DNA of 64,000 nucleotides from CAZPBC01 sp964584775 (GTDB lineage: Bacteria > Chlamydiota > Chlamydiia > Chlamydiales > SLFE01): assembly GCA_964584775.1 (NCBI GenBank), contig CAZPBC010000003.1, positions 1 to 64,000 of the forward strand, read 5' to 3'. A program made the position numbers and the translations under genes. Shown piece after piece: positions 1-8,701 of the stretch (position 1 is its first letter; each line of letters starts with the position of its first letter). The notes beneath the pieces were generated by a model. It was not told where the DNA came from. It did not search any database and saw only the letters and a program-made list of their open reading frames with translations.

Positions 1-7
1 GAGCAAA

Positions 8-1012
8 ATGTATCAGTTGTCGACGAGAGAAAGGGAGCTATTTTTTCGATCTGCAGCAGAAAAAATCAGTATACCCTTTGAGTTAATTGAAAAAGATTAC
101 TGGGTTGTTTGGACTCTTGAGCGCCTCCACTCGATTGATGAAATTGGGCCCAAATTGACCTTTAAGGGATGGACTTCTCTATCAAAAGTATATAACGTTA
201 TTCATCGGTTTTCTGAAGATATTGACCTTTCTATTGAAGGTGATTGCTTTGGTGTGAGTCCGCTAAGTATTGAACAGGCACCGTCAAAGAAAAAGATGCA
301 ACAGATGATAGAAAATTTATCTAAGGAGTGCTCAAAATTTGTTCAGACTAGAGTGTTAAACTTATTAAAGGAATCCATCACTGAAAAGTTAGGGTTTTCA
401 GAAGAGTGGGAAGTTTATTCAGATGAAACAGACCCATCTTTTCAAACACTCCTCTTTAGGTATCCTAGCCATGTATCCAAAGCGGGATATGTTCGTCCAA
501 TCGTCAAAATTGAAATGGGTGCAAGGTCTGAGCATTGGCCTGTAGAGAAGCGTACTATACAAAGTTATACAAAACAGGCTCTTCCTGAAAGTGTCGAAGA
601 GGAAAGTATTGAGGTCCGTGTTCTTTCAGGTAGGCGAACCTTCTGGGAAAAAGCGACGATACTTCATCAGTATTCTCATCTTCCAGAGCATAAAACTTTG
701 CCATTAAGGCTCTCTAGGCACTTTTACGACTTTTTTTGTCTGCTGAACTCAGATATCAGGGGGCCAGCTCTTGAGAATTCTGACTTGCTATCTAGAGTAG
801 CAAATCACAAGAGTTTATATTTCTCTTCTAAATGGGCGAGCTATGACACTGCTCGAAAAGGGATGCTTAGACTGATACCTCCTGAACGAATTCGTACTGA
901 ACTTCGAAAAGACTATGAACTAATGAAGACAATGCTATTTCGAGAAGTGCCTGAATGGGAATCAATTATGGATGAGATTAAAGAGTTTGAATACTCGTTT
1001 AATGCAATCTAG
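8..1012 (+). CDS. AbiEii/AbiGii-type nucleotidyltransferase toxin
   Basis: A 334-residue protein of the AbiEii (type IV toxin) nucleotidyltransferase family, which act with an AbiEi antitoxin and block growth by modifying tRNA ends. The family signature is visible: EKDYWV near residue 28, the nucleotidyltransferase core KGWTSLSKVY followed by FSEDIDLSI at residues 53-75 with metal-binding D71 and D73, and RTFWEKATIL near residue 210. The core motif is normally GG(S/T); here the second glycine is W55 (codon 170-172), a drastic change where the nucleotide phosphates bind, so activity is doubtful. The start is the first ATG; only seven bases precede it, so the expected antitoxin gene would lie outside the window. 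The gene is visibly more AT-rich than the metabolic genes downstream, which fits horizontal transfer. Family assignment is firm; activity is not. Confidence 0.82.
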   Translation: MYQLSTRERELFFRSAAEKISIPFELIEKDYWVVWTLERLHSIDEIGPKLTFKGWTSLSKVYNVIHRFSEDIDLSIEGDCFGVSPLSIEQAPSKKKMQQMIENLSKECSKFVQTRVLNLLKESITEKLGFSEEWEVYSDETDPSFQTLLFRYPSHVSKAGYVRPIVKIEMGARSEHWPVEKRTIQSYTKQALPESVEEESIEVRVLSGRRTFWEKATILHQYSHLPEHKTLPLRLSRHFYDFFCLLNSDIRGPALENSDLLSRVANHKSLYFSSKWASYDTARKGMLRLIPPERIRTELRKDYELMKTMLFREVPEWESIMDEIKEFEYSFNAI

Positions 1013-1073
1013 AGTTCTCCGGCATTAGTGGTCTACATTTTGTTATAATCTCTGCTGTGATATACGAATAAAT

Positions 1074-1871
1074 ATGGACACCCTTTTTACTATCTGGTTC
1101 GTGAGTCTCTTTTTCTCCTTGGCGTATGTCATTTGGCACAACGTGACCCAGAACCCGGTCTCTTGGGTTCAGAAGCTCGCTTGGATCTTGGTCACAGCTT
1201 ATACGGGTGTTGTGGGTCTTCTAGCCTACTGGTTCAGCTGCCGAGCACGCCCGGGATTAAGCCATGAGGAGTCAACGAAGGAGGACTGGAAGCAGGGGGT
1301 GAACTCCGAAATGCACTGCCTCGCTGGCGATGCAACGGGCATCATTCTTTCTGCGGCCATCGTTTACCATTTTGGTCTTCCTAATGGGATCGACCTCATC
1401 ATCGAATACCTTTCTGCCTTTGTCATGGGCCTTTTTATTTTCCAAGCTCTGATGATGATCTCAATGTTCCAAGGAGACTACTTCCTGGCTGTCCGAAAAA
1501 CCTTTTTTGTAGAAACCGTTTCAATGAACATGGTGATGGTGGGAATGATTCCTATCATGGTGGTCTTGATGCATGCCCTTCCTGAAGGAGACAATCCCTG
1601 GAGCCCGAACTTTTGGTTTACCATGGGGATGGCAACGATTGCAGGAGGACTCACCGCCTATCCCATCAACTACTGGCTTGTGAAGAGAAAGATCAAACAT
1701 GGGTGCATGACGATCCACCCTGAAGGCCACAAGGAAGAGATGCACGGAATGAAGCATGAGATGGGATCACTCTCTCTTCCATTGCAACTCATCTGGATAG
1801 CTCTGACCTTCTTTTTACTCTTCCTGGCTGCCTACCTAACAACCTACATCGCACCGATCCAATTTTCTTAA
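1074..1871 (+). CDS. DUF4396 multi-pass membrane protein
   Basis: A 265-residue integral membrane protein matching the DUF4396 pattern: an N-terminal hydrophobic segment, then NSEMHCLAGDATGIIL near residue 78, FIFQALMMISMF near 121, SMNMVMVGMIPIMVVLM near 150, AGGLTAYPINYWLVKRKIKHG near 190, and a last membrane segment at the C terminus. About six to seven membrane spans are predicted. A His/Met-rich loop (HPEGHKEEMHGMKHEMG, near residue 215) could bind copper or another soft metal, which is inference. The molecular function of the family is not established. A TATAAT hexamer lies at 1044-1049, 25 bases before the ATG, without a convincing -35. No obvious partner gene is adjacent. Confidence 0.75.
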   Translation: MDTLFTIWFVSLFFSLAYVIWHNVTQNPVSWVQKLAWILVTAYTGVVGLLAYWFSCRARPGLSHEESTKEDWKQGVNSEMHCLAGDATGIILSAAIVYHFGLPNGIDLIIEYLSAFVMGLFIFQALMMISMFQGDYFLAVRKTFFVETVSMNMVMVGMIPIMVVLMHALPEGDNPWSPNFWFTMGMATIAGGLTAYPINYWLVKRKIKHGCMTIHPEGHKEEMHGMKHEMGSLSLPLQLIWIALTFFLLFLAAYLTTYIAPIQFS

Positions 1872-1905
1872 GCTCGATTTTTCACGAACTTCTGAGAGCA
1901 ATCGA

Positions 1906-2421
1906 CTATGTCGTCTCAGCTGGAAGGGTTGGGCGTGAGAAAAAGACTTGGTTGTAGTGGGTCACTCTTCCAAGAAAGATACCGGAAAACGAGCAGCAGA
2001 AGGCTGCTTCAAGAGAGCTGTATTCTAGGGCAAGCTCGGGGTAGGTGTCGTGTAAAAAGCCAAAGCAAAACTTCACCGCGAAGATGTAGAGGAGGACAAT
2101 GAAGGTGGTGTAGGAACCAACGAAGTGGAGTTGCTTAGTGTTTTGATCGACACCTAGAATTTTTTCAGACAGCACGAAGTAGCCGAGCAGCCCTCCGCTA
2201 ATGAGCGGTAGAAAGCAATGGAAGAGATCTAGACTGCCGTAACGGTAGAGTGTCCAACACCCAAAAAGCAGTGGAAAGAGGGAGATTTTGATGAGCGATT
2301 CCTTCCGTTCTTTAGAGGTCGTATACCCCATATATAGAACTAAAATAAAAATTAAGTAGACCCACCAAGGCATAGAAGCGAAGACATTAATCATGGTTAA
2401 AATATTAGAAAATGAATCCAT
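1906..2421 (-). CDS. Small multi-pass membrane protein, possibly DUF6622-like
   Basis: A 171-residue protein with about five hydrophobic segments, beginning with MPWWVYLIFILVLYMGY near residue 17. The pattern of a short N terminus, a PWWVY-type first helix, a basic loop (SKERKES) and further helices resembles DUF6622-type proteins, but this is a pattern impression, not a match I can verify. It is convergent with the DUF4396 gene (34 bp between stops) and divergent from the next gene. Function unknown. The AT-rich stretch upstream of its start (2422-2470) is shared with the divergent gene. Confidence 0.55.
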   Translation of the reverse strand: MDSFSNILTMINVFASMPWWVYLIFILVLYMGYTTSKERKESLIKISLFPLLFGCWTLYRYGSLDLFHCFLPLISGGLLGYFVLSEKILGVDQNTKQLHFVGSYTTFIVLLYIFAVKFCFGFLHDTYPELALEYSSLEAAFCCSFSGIFLGRVTHYNQVFFSRPTLPAETT

Positions 2422-2470
2422 TTATTTCTATATTTATTAGTTCTTAATAAATCGCTTCTAAAATAGAGGC

Positions 2471-3358
2471 ATGTCTTTAGTGGAAAATATTTCATCTTCG
2501 CTTTCTTGGACGGTCCGCCCAGCTGAGTATCTTGCGAAACATCAGGCGGGAACTGTGCGTGTTGAACGTACCACCAAGAAAGGAATGGAGGTCGAGTGGA
2601 TTCCTACACTCGCTGACCCCTTCTTAATCAGTGTCGATGCGCTGTTTCAGCGGGTCGTTGGACTCCACTGTGCCGTCATGGACGGCGTTCACATTGTGGC
2701 AACGGTGATCTCGGCTGCTGGAAATGCTCTATCGGCAACGATCCGTCTTGTTCCTCTTTTAGGATGGTGCGTTGCAGAGAAGCGTACGTGGAGCCTTGTG
2801 GGTAGCGAGCTCAAGCTAGCTGCGAAAACAGCCCTTGTCGCTCTACTGACCCTTGTGGTCGCTCCTTTTACTCCAAAAGGGGTGGTCTTTCTTCATCAGA
2901 AGTTTGGGCTCTTGCCCAAGCCTGCCTCTGTTGTAAAGAGTCGCGTGTATGGTGAAACCTTGCCATCTCCTAAAAAAGAAGCGATTGAGGCATTCGTGAA
3001 AAAGTTTCTAGCGCCCTACATTGCTGGAGAGATCACTCGGTCAAAGGATGCTGCAGACAGAAAGCCGATGATGGAGCAGCTTTATCAAAAAGTACCGAGT
3101 GTCAACGCACATCAGCGTGCAAGGATTCAGGAGTATGCTCTTCACCAGTTTATCGATGAAGCAGCTAGAGGGCTTCATGTGAGATTGAAGGCGAGTCAAG
3201 AGCTTGCGGTGACACCACTGACTGTGGAAATTTTAGCCAACGCTCTCAAAGAGGCTTTGCCGCGTGAGTTTCCAGGGCTGGTTCTCTCTGATAAAGAGAT
3301 TCTACGCCAAGCACATTTTGCCATTCTCCGTTCAAATGAAGCTCTTGTATCCTCCTAA
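2471..3358 (+). CDS. Hypothetical protein with central hydrophobic segments
   Basis: A 295-residue protein I do not recognise. Residues 1-55 are soluble, and residues 58-145 are rich in long hydrophobic stretches (around 58-105 and 113-140, e.g. ALVALLTLVVAPF), suggesting two or more membrane-inserted helices. Residues 155-295 are charged and probably helical. A bilobed hydrophobic domain next to a helical soluble tail is common in chlamydial inclusion-membrane and membrane-associated proteins, but nothing here proves that location. The ATG is preceded by a TAAAAT hexamer ending 7 bases upstream (2459-2464) and a GAGG lying too close to the ATG for a normal ribosome site, so a leaderless or very short leader is possible. 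Confidence 0.6.
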   Translation: MSLVENISSSLSWTVRPAEYLAKHQAGTVRVERTTKKGMEVEWIPTLADPFLISVDALFQRVVGLHCAVMDGVHIVATVISAAGNALSATIRLVPLLGWCVAEKRTWSLVGSELKLAAKTALVALLTLVVAPFTPKGVVFLHQKFGLLPKPASVVKSRVYGETLPSPKKEAIEAFVKKFLAPYIAGEITRSKDAADRKPMMEQLYQKVPSVNAHQRARIQEYALHQFIDEAARGLHVRLKASQELAVTPLTVEILANALKEALPREFPGLVLSDKEILRQAHFAILRSNEALVSS

Positions 3359-3373
3359 TTTCTAGGGTATACT
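3345..3373 (+). promoter_or_regulatory. Promoter for the NifU-like gene; predicted leaderless mRNA
   Basis: TTGTAT (3345-3350) and TATACT (3368-3373) are separated by 17 bp. A start site 7 bases after the -10 falls at the ATG (3380). No Shine-Dalgarno sequence precedes that ATG, so the transcript may start at the start codon. Confidence 0.5.
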
Positions 3374-3379
3374 AGTTGT

Positions 3380-4150
3380 ATGTCTGAGACGTTTTTTCCT
3401 CCCTATACATGGGTTCAATATAGTAAACGAGTCGCGCAGAAGATTGAGCGACCTCGTGCGGGTGGCTCTTTTACGAAGGAGGATGCCGAGGCGCGCGGGA
3501 TGCATCTCGCAGTCGGTTCTGATGGACAGCTCAGTGAAGGTAATGCAATCCAGATTTACCTTTTAGTCGACCCGCTCGATGGGCTGGTTGTGGACGCAAA
3601 GTATCAGCTTTTGGGTCAGTCCGCTCTCATCGCTGCAGGGGAGGTGGCGACAGATTTTGCGATCGGCAAGAATTATGACCAGGTCCGGAGGGTGACGGCC
3701 GACCTCCTCGACCGGGCCGTCCGTGACAACAGCAAGGAGCCTGCCTTTCCTTGGCAGACGTCAGGCCACCTCAATTTGACGATTTCGGCCCTCGTCGAGG
3801 CAGCTGAGGCGTGTGAGGGGCTCCCGCTTCCGAAAAATTACTCCACCCCTGTCTCTGGCGACCCCTTTGAGGGGGTCAGCCCTGAAGAGGTCGAAAACTG
3901 GACCTCTCTACCAAAAGAGGAGCAGCTGGGGATCATAGACCGGGTCCTCGAGCAGGATGTGCGTCCCTATATCGCTCTTGATGCAGGTGGGGTCGAACTC
4001 TTAACAATTGAGGATTCGAGACTTGTGACTATCCGCTACCAGGGAAGCTGCACCTCTTGCCTCTCCTCTGTAGGGGCCACCCTCTCCTATATCCAAAAAA
4101 TGCTCCAAACGAAAGTCCACCCTGAGTTGATCGTTTCCCCTGAAATGTAG
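3380..4150 (+). CDS. nifU: NifU-like Fe-S cluster scaffold protein
   Basis: A 256-residue two-domain protein. The N-terminal ~150 residues follow an IscU fold (DPLDGLVVDAKYQLLGQSALIAAGEV, TSGHLNLTISALVEAAEA), but the cluster-binding cysteines of IscU are replaced: the residue of the G-C-G motif is Q, and the later cysteine position is N. The C-terminal ~75 residues are a NifU C-terminal domain with GSCTSCLSS, C224 and C227 forming the CxxC that binds a bridging cluster. It therefore probably transfers or carries clusters through the C-terminal domain, with a structural N-terminal half. Chlamydiae use a NifU/NifS-type system. The gene sits just upstream of the acyl-CoA operon (18 bp) but is likely a separate unit at its 5' side. 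Confidence 0.78.
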   Translation: MSETFFPPYTWVQYSKRVAQKIERPRAGGSFTKEDAEARGMHLAVGSDGQLSEGNAIQIYLLVDPLDGLVVDAKYQLLGQSALIAAGEVATDFAIGKNYDQVRRVTADLLDRAVRDNSKEPAFPWQTSGHLNLTISALVEAAEACEGLPLPKNYSTPVSGDPFEGVSPEEVENWTSLPKEEQLGIIDRVLEQDVRPYIALDAGGVELLTIEDSRLVTIRYQGSCTSCLSSVGATLSYIQKMLQTKVHPELIVSPEM

Positions 4151-4168
4151 ACCTGCTATACGGGGGGT

Positions 4169-5863
4169 ATGGACGAGAAGCAGAAAGCCCTTTTAGAAGA
4201 GCTCCTGGTTTCGAGTGAGGAGCTCCCGAGCTTTGCCAAGATGCTCTTTTTTGGCGTTTCCCGCGGGGAGGCTCTTTTTCCCTACCCCCGTGTGCCCTCA
4301 AAGGAAGAGAAAGATGTCGAGATGCTACTGAAGGAGCTCGACTGTTTGTCATCGGGTCCCTTGGACGGGGCGAAGATCGACCGCGATGAGGAGATTCCCA
4401 AGAAACTACTCCAGCGTCTCTCCGAACTGAAAATCATGGGGATGACCGTGGGCAAGGAGTGGGGTGGGATGGAAATGTCCCAGCACGCCTACTGTAAGGT
4501 GATGGAGCGGATCGCACGCGAGTGCGCATCGACAGTACTCTTTATCAACGCCCACCACTCGATTGGTCTGAGGGGAGTGCTCCTTTTTGGAACGGATGAG
4601 CAGCAGGAAACGTATTTAAAAGATCTCTCGACCGGAAAGATCTGGGGAGCTTTTGCACTGACCGAGCCGGGAGCGGGATCGGATGCGGGTGGCATTGAAG
4701 CCAAGGCAGAATACCTTCCCGAAAAGCGTGCCTACTGCATCAATGGGGAAAAGCAGTGGATCACCAATGGTTCGATCGCAGGACTACTGACTGTCATGGC
4801 CAAAGTGAAAGTGGGCGATGAAGAGAAGGTCACTGCCTTCCTTGTCACTCCCAAAATGAAAGGCTTTTCCATCAAAGAGAAGGCTCTTGAAAAGGTGGGG
4901 ATGCGTGGAACGAAAACTTCGATCCTCCGTTTTGACAATGTGATGGTTCCCGAGGAGAATGTTCTCGGTCCGATCGGAAAAGGCCTGCGTATTGCACTGA
5001 CCATTTTAGATTATGGAAGGGTGACTTTTGGGGCGACCTGTTTGGGAACGGCAAAATTCTGTTTAGAAAAAGCGGTCGTGCACGCAAAAGAGCGGGAGCA
5101 GTTCGGACGGCCTCTTGCCTCCTTCACCCTTGTGAAGAAAAAGCTCGCCGAAGCCTCTGCAAAAATCTATGCAATGGAAGCGATGACCTATCTGCTCGCA
5201 GGCCTTCTTGACAAGCGTGAAGAGGACATCATGCTTGAGGCGGCGATTTTAAAAGTCTTTAACAGCGAAGCGGGGTGGGACATCCTTTACGACACCATGC
5301 AGATTTTTGGTGGCCGCTCCTTTTTCACAGACCATCCTTTTGAACGGATCATGCGCGACTCGCGCTTGAACATGATCGGTGAGGGTTCCAACGACGTCTT
5401 GAAAGCATTCATTGCAGTTGTCGGGCTCCGTGAAGTGGGTCTTTCTCTCGATGCGGTCCGCAAAGAGCCGAGCAGCTTCTTCAAGTGGGTGAAGGGCCAG
5501 TTGAAACGCCTCTCTGTAGAAGTGCCTGCCTTTGCAAAAGGAGAGCTGCGTCCTTTTGCAAAAAGATACGCAAAAGATGTGCGCCGCTTTGCGACAGCGA
5601 ACTTGAGGCTTCTGATGAAGTACCGCGAAGAGGTCGTGGAGCAGCAGCTGGAGCTTGAGCGCGTGACGACGATGGTGATCTCTCTTTTTGCAAGAGCGGC
5701 GGTCCTCTCACGCCTTGCGAGTCAAGAGGGGGACTTGGAAGCGGGCCACCTCTTCCTCGAGCTCTCACAAAAGGAGTTTGACGAGGCGCACGCCTCTCTC
5801 GGAAAGTCAGCTCTCGATCAAAAAGTAGAAGTCCACTCTGACCACTTGGTGGAGAGGGGGTAA
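4169..5863 (+). CDS. Acyl-CoA dehydrogenase
   Basis: A 564-residue FAD-dependent acyl-CoA dehydrogenase of the long, VLCAD/ACAD9-like type. It introduces a 2,3 double bond in an acyl-CoA, passing electrons to ETF. FAD and substrate motifs are clear: FALTEPGAGSDAGG near residue 163, KQWITNGSIAG near 195, and DTMQIFGGRSFFTDHPFERI near residue 374. The catalytic base is probably E405 in IGEGSNDVL (codon at 5381). An extra C-terminal helical domain of about 150 residues follows, as in VLCAD. It is the first gene of a six-gene run with gaps of only a few bases, so it probably supplies an enoyl-CoA to the carboxylase encoded next. The exact substrate (isovaleryl-, citronellyl- or another acyl-CoA) cannot be told from the sequence. 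Confidence 0.9.
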   Translation: MDEKQKALLEELLVSSEELPSFAKMLFFGVSRGEALFPYPRVPSKEEKDVEMLLKELDCLSSGPLDGAKIDRDEEIPKKLLQRLSELKIMGMTVGKEWGGMEMSQHAYCKVMERIARECASTVLFINAHHSIGLRGVLLFGTDEQQETYLKDLSTGKIWGAFALTEPGAGSDAGGIEAKAEYLPEKRAYCINGEKQWITNGSIAGLLTVMAKVKVGDEEKVTAFLVTPKMKGFSIKEKALEKVGMRGTKTSILRFDNVMVPEENVLGPIGKGLRIALTILDYGRVTFGATCLGTAKFCLEKAVVHAKEREQFGRPLASFTLVKKKLAEASAKIYAMEAMTYLLAGLLDKREEDIMLEAAILKVFNSEAGWDILYDTMQIFGGRSFFTDHPFERIMRDSRLNMIGEGSNDVLKAFIAVVGLREVGLSLDAVRKEPSSFFKWVKGQLKRLSVEVPAFAKGELRPFAKRYAKDVRRFATANLRLLMKYREEVVEQQLELERVTTMVISLFARAAVLSRLASQEGDLEAGHLFLELSQKEFDEAHASLGKSALDQKVEVHSDHLVERG

Positions 5864-5864
5864 C

Positions 5865-7427
5865 ATGTCCTCTCTTGAAGAGCTCACACGCCAATTCCAA
5901 AATGAAGAGAAAGCGCTCCGAGAAGGAGGCAGTCCAGAGCGTCAGAAAAAATTGGGACGTCTGACTGTCCGTGAGCGTCTTGACCTCCTCCTCGACAATG
6001 GAGAGGATTTTTTAGAGCTCGGTCTTTGGGCTGGCTGGAAGATGTATGAAGAGTGGGGGAGTTTTCCGGCAGCCGGTGTCGTGACAGGGATTGGACGGGT
6101 CGAGGGGCGCGACTGTATGATCATCGCGAACGACGCCACGGTCAAAGCGGGTGCCTTTTTTCCTCAGTCGGTGAAAAAAGTGATCCGTGCTCAGAAGATC
6201 GCCTACCAACTTGAGCTCCCGACGCTCTATCTGGTGGACTCTTCAGGTGTCTTCCTCCCACTACAAAGTGAAATCTTTCCCGACGAGGATGATTTTGGTC
6301 GCATCTTCCGCAATAACGCCCTCTTCTCTTCTGCAGGAATTCCACAGTTTGCAGCGATCATGGGAAACTGTATCGCAGGGGGGGGCTATCTTCCCGTCCT
6401 TTGCGACCAACTCTTGATGACCAAGGGGAGTGGCCTCTACCTCGCAGGCCCCGCCTTAGTGAAAGCGGCGATTGGGCATGAGGTCGACACGGAAGAGCTG
6501 GGGGGTGCGGAGATGCATGCGGGCGTTTCTGGAACCGTCGATTATTTGGAAGAAGACGATCCGGCTTGCATCCAGCGACTCCGTTCACTGGTTGGATTGC
6601 TTCCAGAAAACCATCTCTCATTGGCCAACTCTGTTTCTGAAAGAGATCCTCATGAACTCTATCGAATAGTGAACTTCGAGGAGCCTGTTCCTTACGATAT
6701 TCAAGAGGTGCTTGAGTGCATTGTAGATGCAGGGAGTCTTCAAGAGTACAAGAAAGAGTATGGAAAGACGCTGGTGACGGCTTTTGCAAAAATCCGCGGT
6801 GAGAAAGTGGGCCTTGTCGCGATGTCACGTGCTCCTGTGACGACGGCGGAAGGAGAAGTGGAAGTTGGAGGTGTCATTTACACCGAATCGGCAGACAAAG
6901 CAGCACGCTTTATCATGAACTGCAACCAGATGCGCGTGCCACTTGTTTTCTTACAAGATGTGATGGGTTTTATGGTGGGTCCTCAGGCTGAGGCGTCGGG
7001 GATCATCCGTTCAGGTGCGAAACTGGTGAACGCCCTTTCTAATTCGGTGGTGCCAAAAATCACGGTGTTGATCGGCAACTCGTTCGGGGCGGGAAATTAC
7101 GCTCTTTGTGGAAAAGCGTACGACCCGCTCTTTGTGTTTGCTTGGCCGAGCGCGCGCTGTGCGGTGATGGGTGCCCATCAAGCGGCGGACACGCTTCTCG
7201 AAATTGAAAAGAGAAGAGGAAAGGTAGACGATGCCGAAAAGCGGCATGCCGAGTTGACGGAGCGTTACGAGAAGGAGATGGATATCCGCTTTAACGCTGC
7301 AAGAGGATGGGTCGATGCGATCATCGCTCCCCACCAGACGCGGGATATGTTGAGCCACGCTTTGGCTCTTTCCAAAAAGAAACTCGACGAGGGAGGCTCT
7401 TTCCAAACGGGAGTGATTCAAGTCTGA
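5865..7427 (+). CDS. Acyl-CoA carboxylase, carboxyltransferase (beta) subunit
   Basis: A 520-residue double-crotonase-fold carboxyltransferase close to the beta subunits of methylcrotonyl-CoA and geranyl-CoA carboxylases. Characteristic stretches are RLTVRERLDLLLD near residue 35, VDSSGVFLPLQSEIFPDEDD near 125, MGNCIAGGGYLPVLCD near 166, GGAEMHAGVSGTVDY near 215, and FLQDVMGFMVGPQAEASGI and GNSFGAGNYALCGKAYDP in the C-terminal half. It transfers CO2 from carboxybiotin to a branched enoyl-CoA. Such enzymes need an alpha subunit with biotin carboxylase and carrier domains, and none is encoded in the window. The ATG is one base after the stop of the dehydrogenase gene, indicating translational coupling. 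Confidence 0.9.
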   Translation: MSSLEELTRQFQNEEKALREGGSPERQKKLGRLTVRERLDLLLDNGEDFLELGLWAGWKMYEEWGSFPAAGVVTGIGRVEGRDCMIIANDATVKAGAFFPQSVKKVIRAQKIAYQLELPTLYLVDSSGVFLPLQSEIFPDEDDFGRIFRNNALFSSAGIPQFAAIMGNCIAGGGYLPVLCDQLLMTKGSGLYLAGPALVKAAIGHEVDTEELGGAEMHAGVSGTVDYLEEDDPACIQRLRSLVGLLPENHLSLANSVSERDPHELYRIVNFEEPVPYDIQEVLECIVDAGSLQEYKKEYGKTLVTAFAKIRGEKVGLVAMSRAPVTTAEGEVEVGGVIYTESADKAARFIMNCNQMRVPLVFLQDVMGFMVGPQAEASGIIRSGAKLVNALSNSVVPKITVLIGNSFGAGNYALCGKAYDPLFVFAWPSARCAVMGAHQAADTLLEIEKRRGKVDDAEKRHAELTERYEKEMDIRFNAARGWVDAIIAPHQTRDMLSHALALSKKKLDEGGSFQTGVIQV

Positions 7428-8701
7428 TGGAGTGGATCAAGATTGCCAATGCTGGAGCTTTTTGGGGAGACTCTCCTTTCGCTGCTGTCAATGTGGTCAA
7501 GAGCACTCCTGATATCGATTTCATCACCATCGACTACCTCGCCGAACTCACGCTTTCAGTGATGGCGGTCCAGAAGAAAAAGAATCCTGCGCTTGGGTAT
7601 GCGAAAGATTTTATCCCTCTTATCGAAGCACTCATTCCTTTCTGGGAAGAGGGGAGAAATTTTCGACTGATTGCGAATGCAGGAGGTTTGAATCCTCTCT
7701 CTCTTGCGGAAGAGGTGGGGCGTCTTCGGACGAAACGACCTCTCAAAATCGGTGTGGTCACAGGAGATGATGTCGCATCCCATTTTCCCGGAGTGGTGAG
7801 CGCGAATGCCTACCTCGGTCATCAAGCGATCAAAGAGCTTCTTGACGATGGGGCGGATATTGTGATTACCGGGCGCGTTGCCGATCCGAGTCTCGTCGTT
7901 GGAGCTGCAGCGAGTGCGTTTGGATGGAAGGAGGAGGAGTGGGATCGACTCGCGGTCTCGACTCTAGCGGGCCATCTCATTGAATGTGGACGCCAAGTCA
8001 CGGGTGGGATCAGTGCAGAGTGGATGGATTTAGAAAGACGTGCTGATATCGGCTTTCCCATTGCAGAACTTTCTTCAGATGGAGAGTTGATTTTGACGAA
8101 AGAGTCGGGTAGCGGCGGTGTCGTCAATATCCAAACCGTGAAAGAGCAACTTTTTTACGAGCTGCTCGATCCAGCGTGTTACCTCTCTCCCGATGTGACG
8201 GCCTCTTTTCAAGAGGTTGAACTTGAGTCGGTGGGAGATGACCGTGTTCAAATCCGTGGTGTGAGAGGATCTGCTGCACCGAACGAATACAAGGTGAGCC
8301 TCTGCTACGACGCTGGGTTTAAGTCGGAGGGAAGTTTAGTGGTTGTCGGTGAACACGCCGTGCAAAAGGCACGTGCTGCTGGAGAAGCACTGCTTGAGCG
8401 TTTAAAAGGTCATCCGTTTGATCAGAAGGTCATTGAGGTGATCGGTTCGGGAGATGTTTCCGGAGGAATTCTAGGTGAACGGGAGGATCTTAAAGAATGT
8501 GTGTTGCGGATCGCTCTCTCTTCTAAAGAGCGTGAACCGCTCGAAGCTTTTTCAAAGGAGTTGGCATCTCTTGTCACCTCGGGCCCTCCAGGGGTGACAG
8601 GCTACACCGGTGGACGGCCGAAGGTGCGTCCCCATTTTGGCTACCGTGCAGAGAGCATTGAGATGACTAAGGTGTCGATCCAAAAGGAGTGGGTGAGATG
8701 A
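7427..8701 (+). CDS. AtuA (DUF1446) family protein, main domain
   Basis: A 424-residue protein of the AtuA/DUF1446 family, found in acyclic terpene utilisation clusters and next to methylcrotonyl-CoA-carboxylase-like genes; its reaction is unknown. Diagnostic stretches are IANAGAFWGDSPFAA at the N terminus, IANAGGLNPLSLAEEV near residue 82, DDGADIVITGRVADPSLV near 142, LAGHLIECGRQVTGG near 182, and GPPGVTGYTGGRP near residue 384. The start chosen is the ATG that overlaps the upstream stop by one base (TGATG); a longer reading frame exists upstream but lies inside the carboxyltransferase gene. In many bacteria AtuA is fused to a C-terminal ferredoxin-like domain; here that domain is a separate gene beginning four bases before this stop. 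Confidence 0.85.
   Translation: MEWIKIANAGAFWGDSPFAAVNVVKSTPDIDFITIDYLAELTLSVMAVQKKKNPALGYAKDFIPLIEALIPFWEEGRNFRLIANAGGLNPLSLAEEVGRLRTKRPLKIGVVTGDDVASHFPGVVSANAYLGHQAIKELLDDGADIVITGRVADPSLVVGAAASAFGWKEEEWDRLAVSTLAGHLIECGRQVTGGISAEWMDLERRADIGFPIAELSSDGELILTKESGSGGVVNIQTVKEQLFYELLDPACYLSPDVTASFQEVELESVGDDRVQIRGVRGSAAPNEYKVSLCYDAGFKSEGSLVVVGEHAVQKARAAGEALLERLKGHPFDQKVIEVIGSGDVSGGILGEREDLKECVLRIALSSKEREPLEAFSKELASLVTSGPPGVTGYTGGRPKVRPHFGYRAESIEMTKVSIQKEWVR

Noticed and set aside
1521..1757. His-rich antisense frame with a poly-His end opposite the DUF4396 gene
   Set aside because: It is the reverse reading of Met/Val codons in a clear membrane protein gene, with no ribosome site or homology.
7307..7426. 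Longer N terminus for the AtuA gene
   Set aside because: The extra 40 codons read the carboxyltransferase gene in another frame; AtuA similarity begins at the ATG at 7427.
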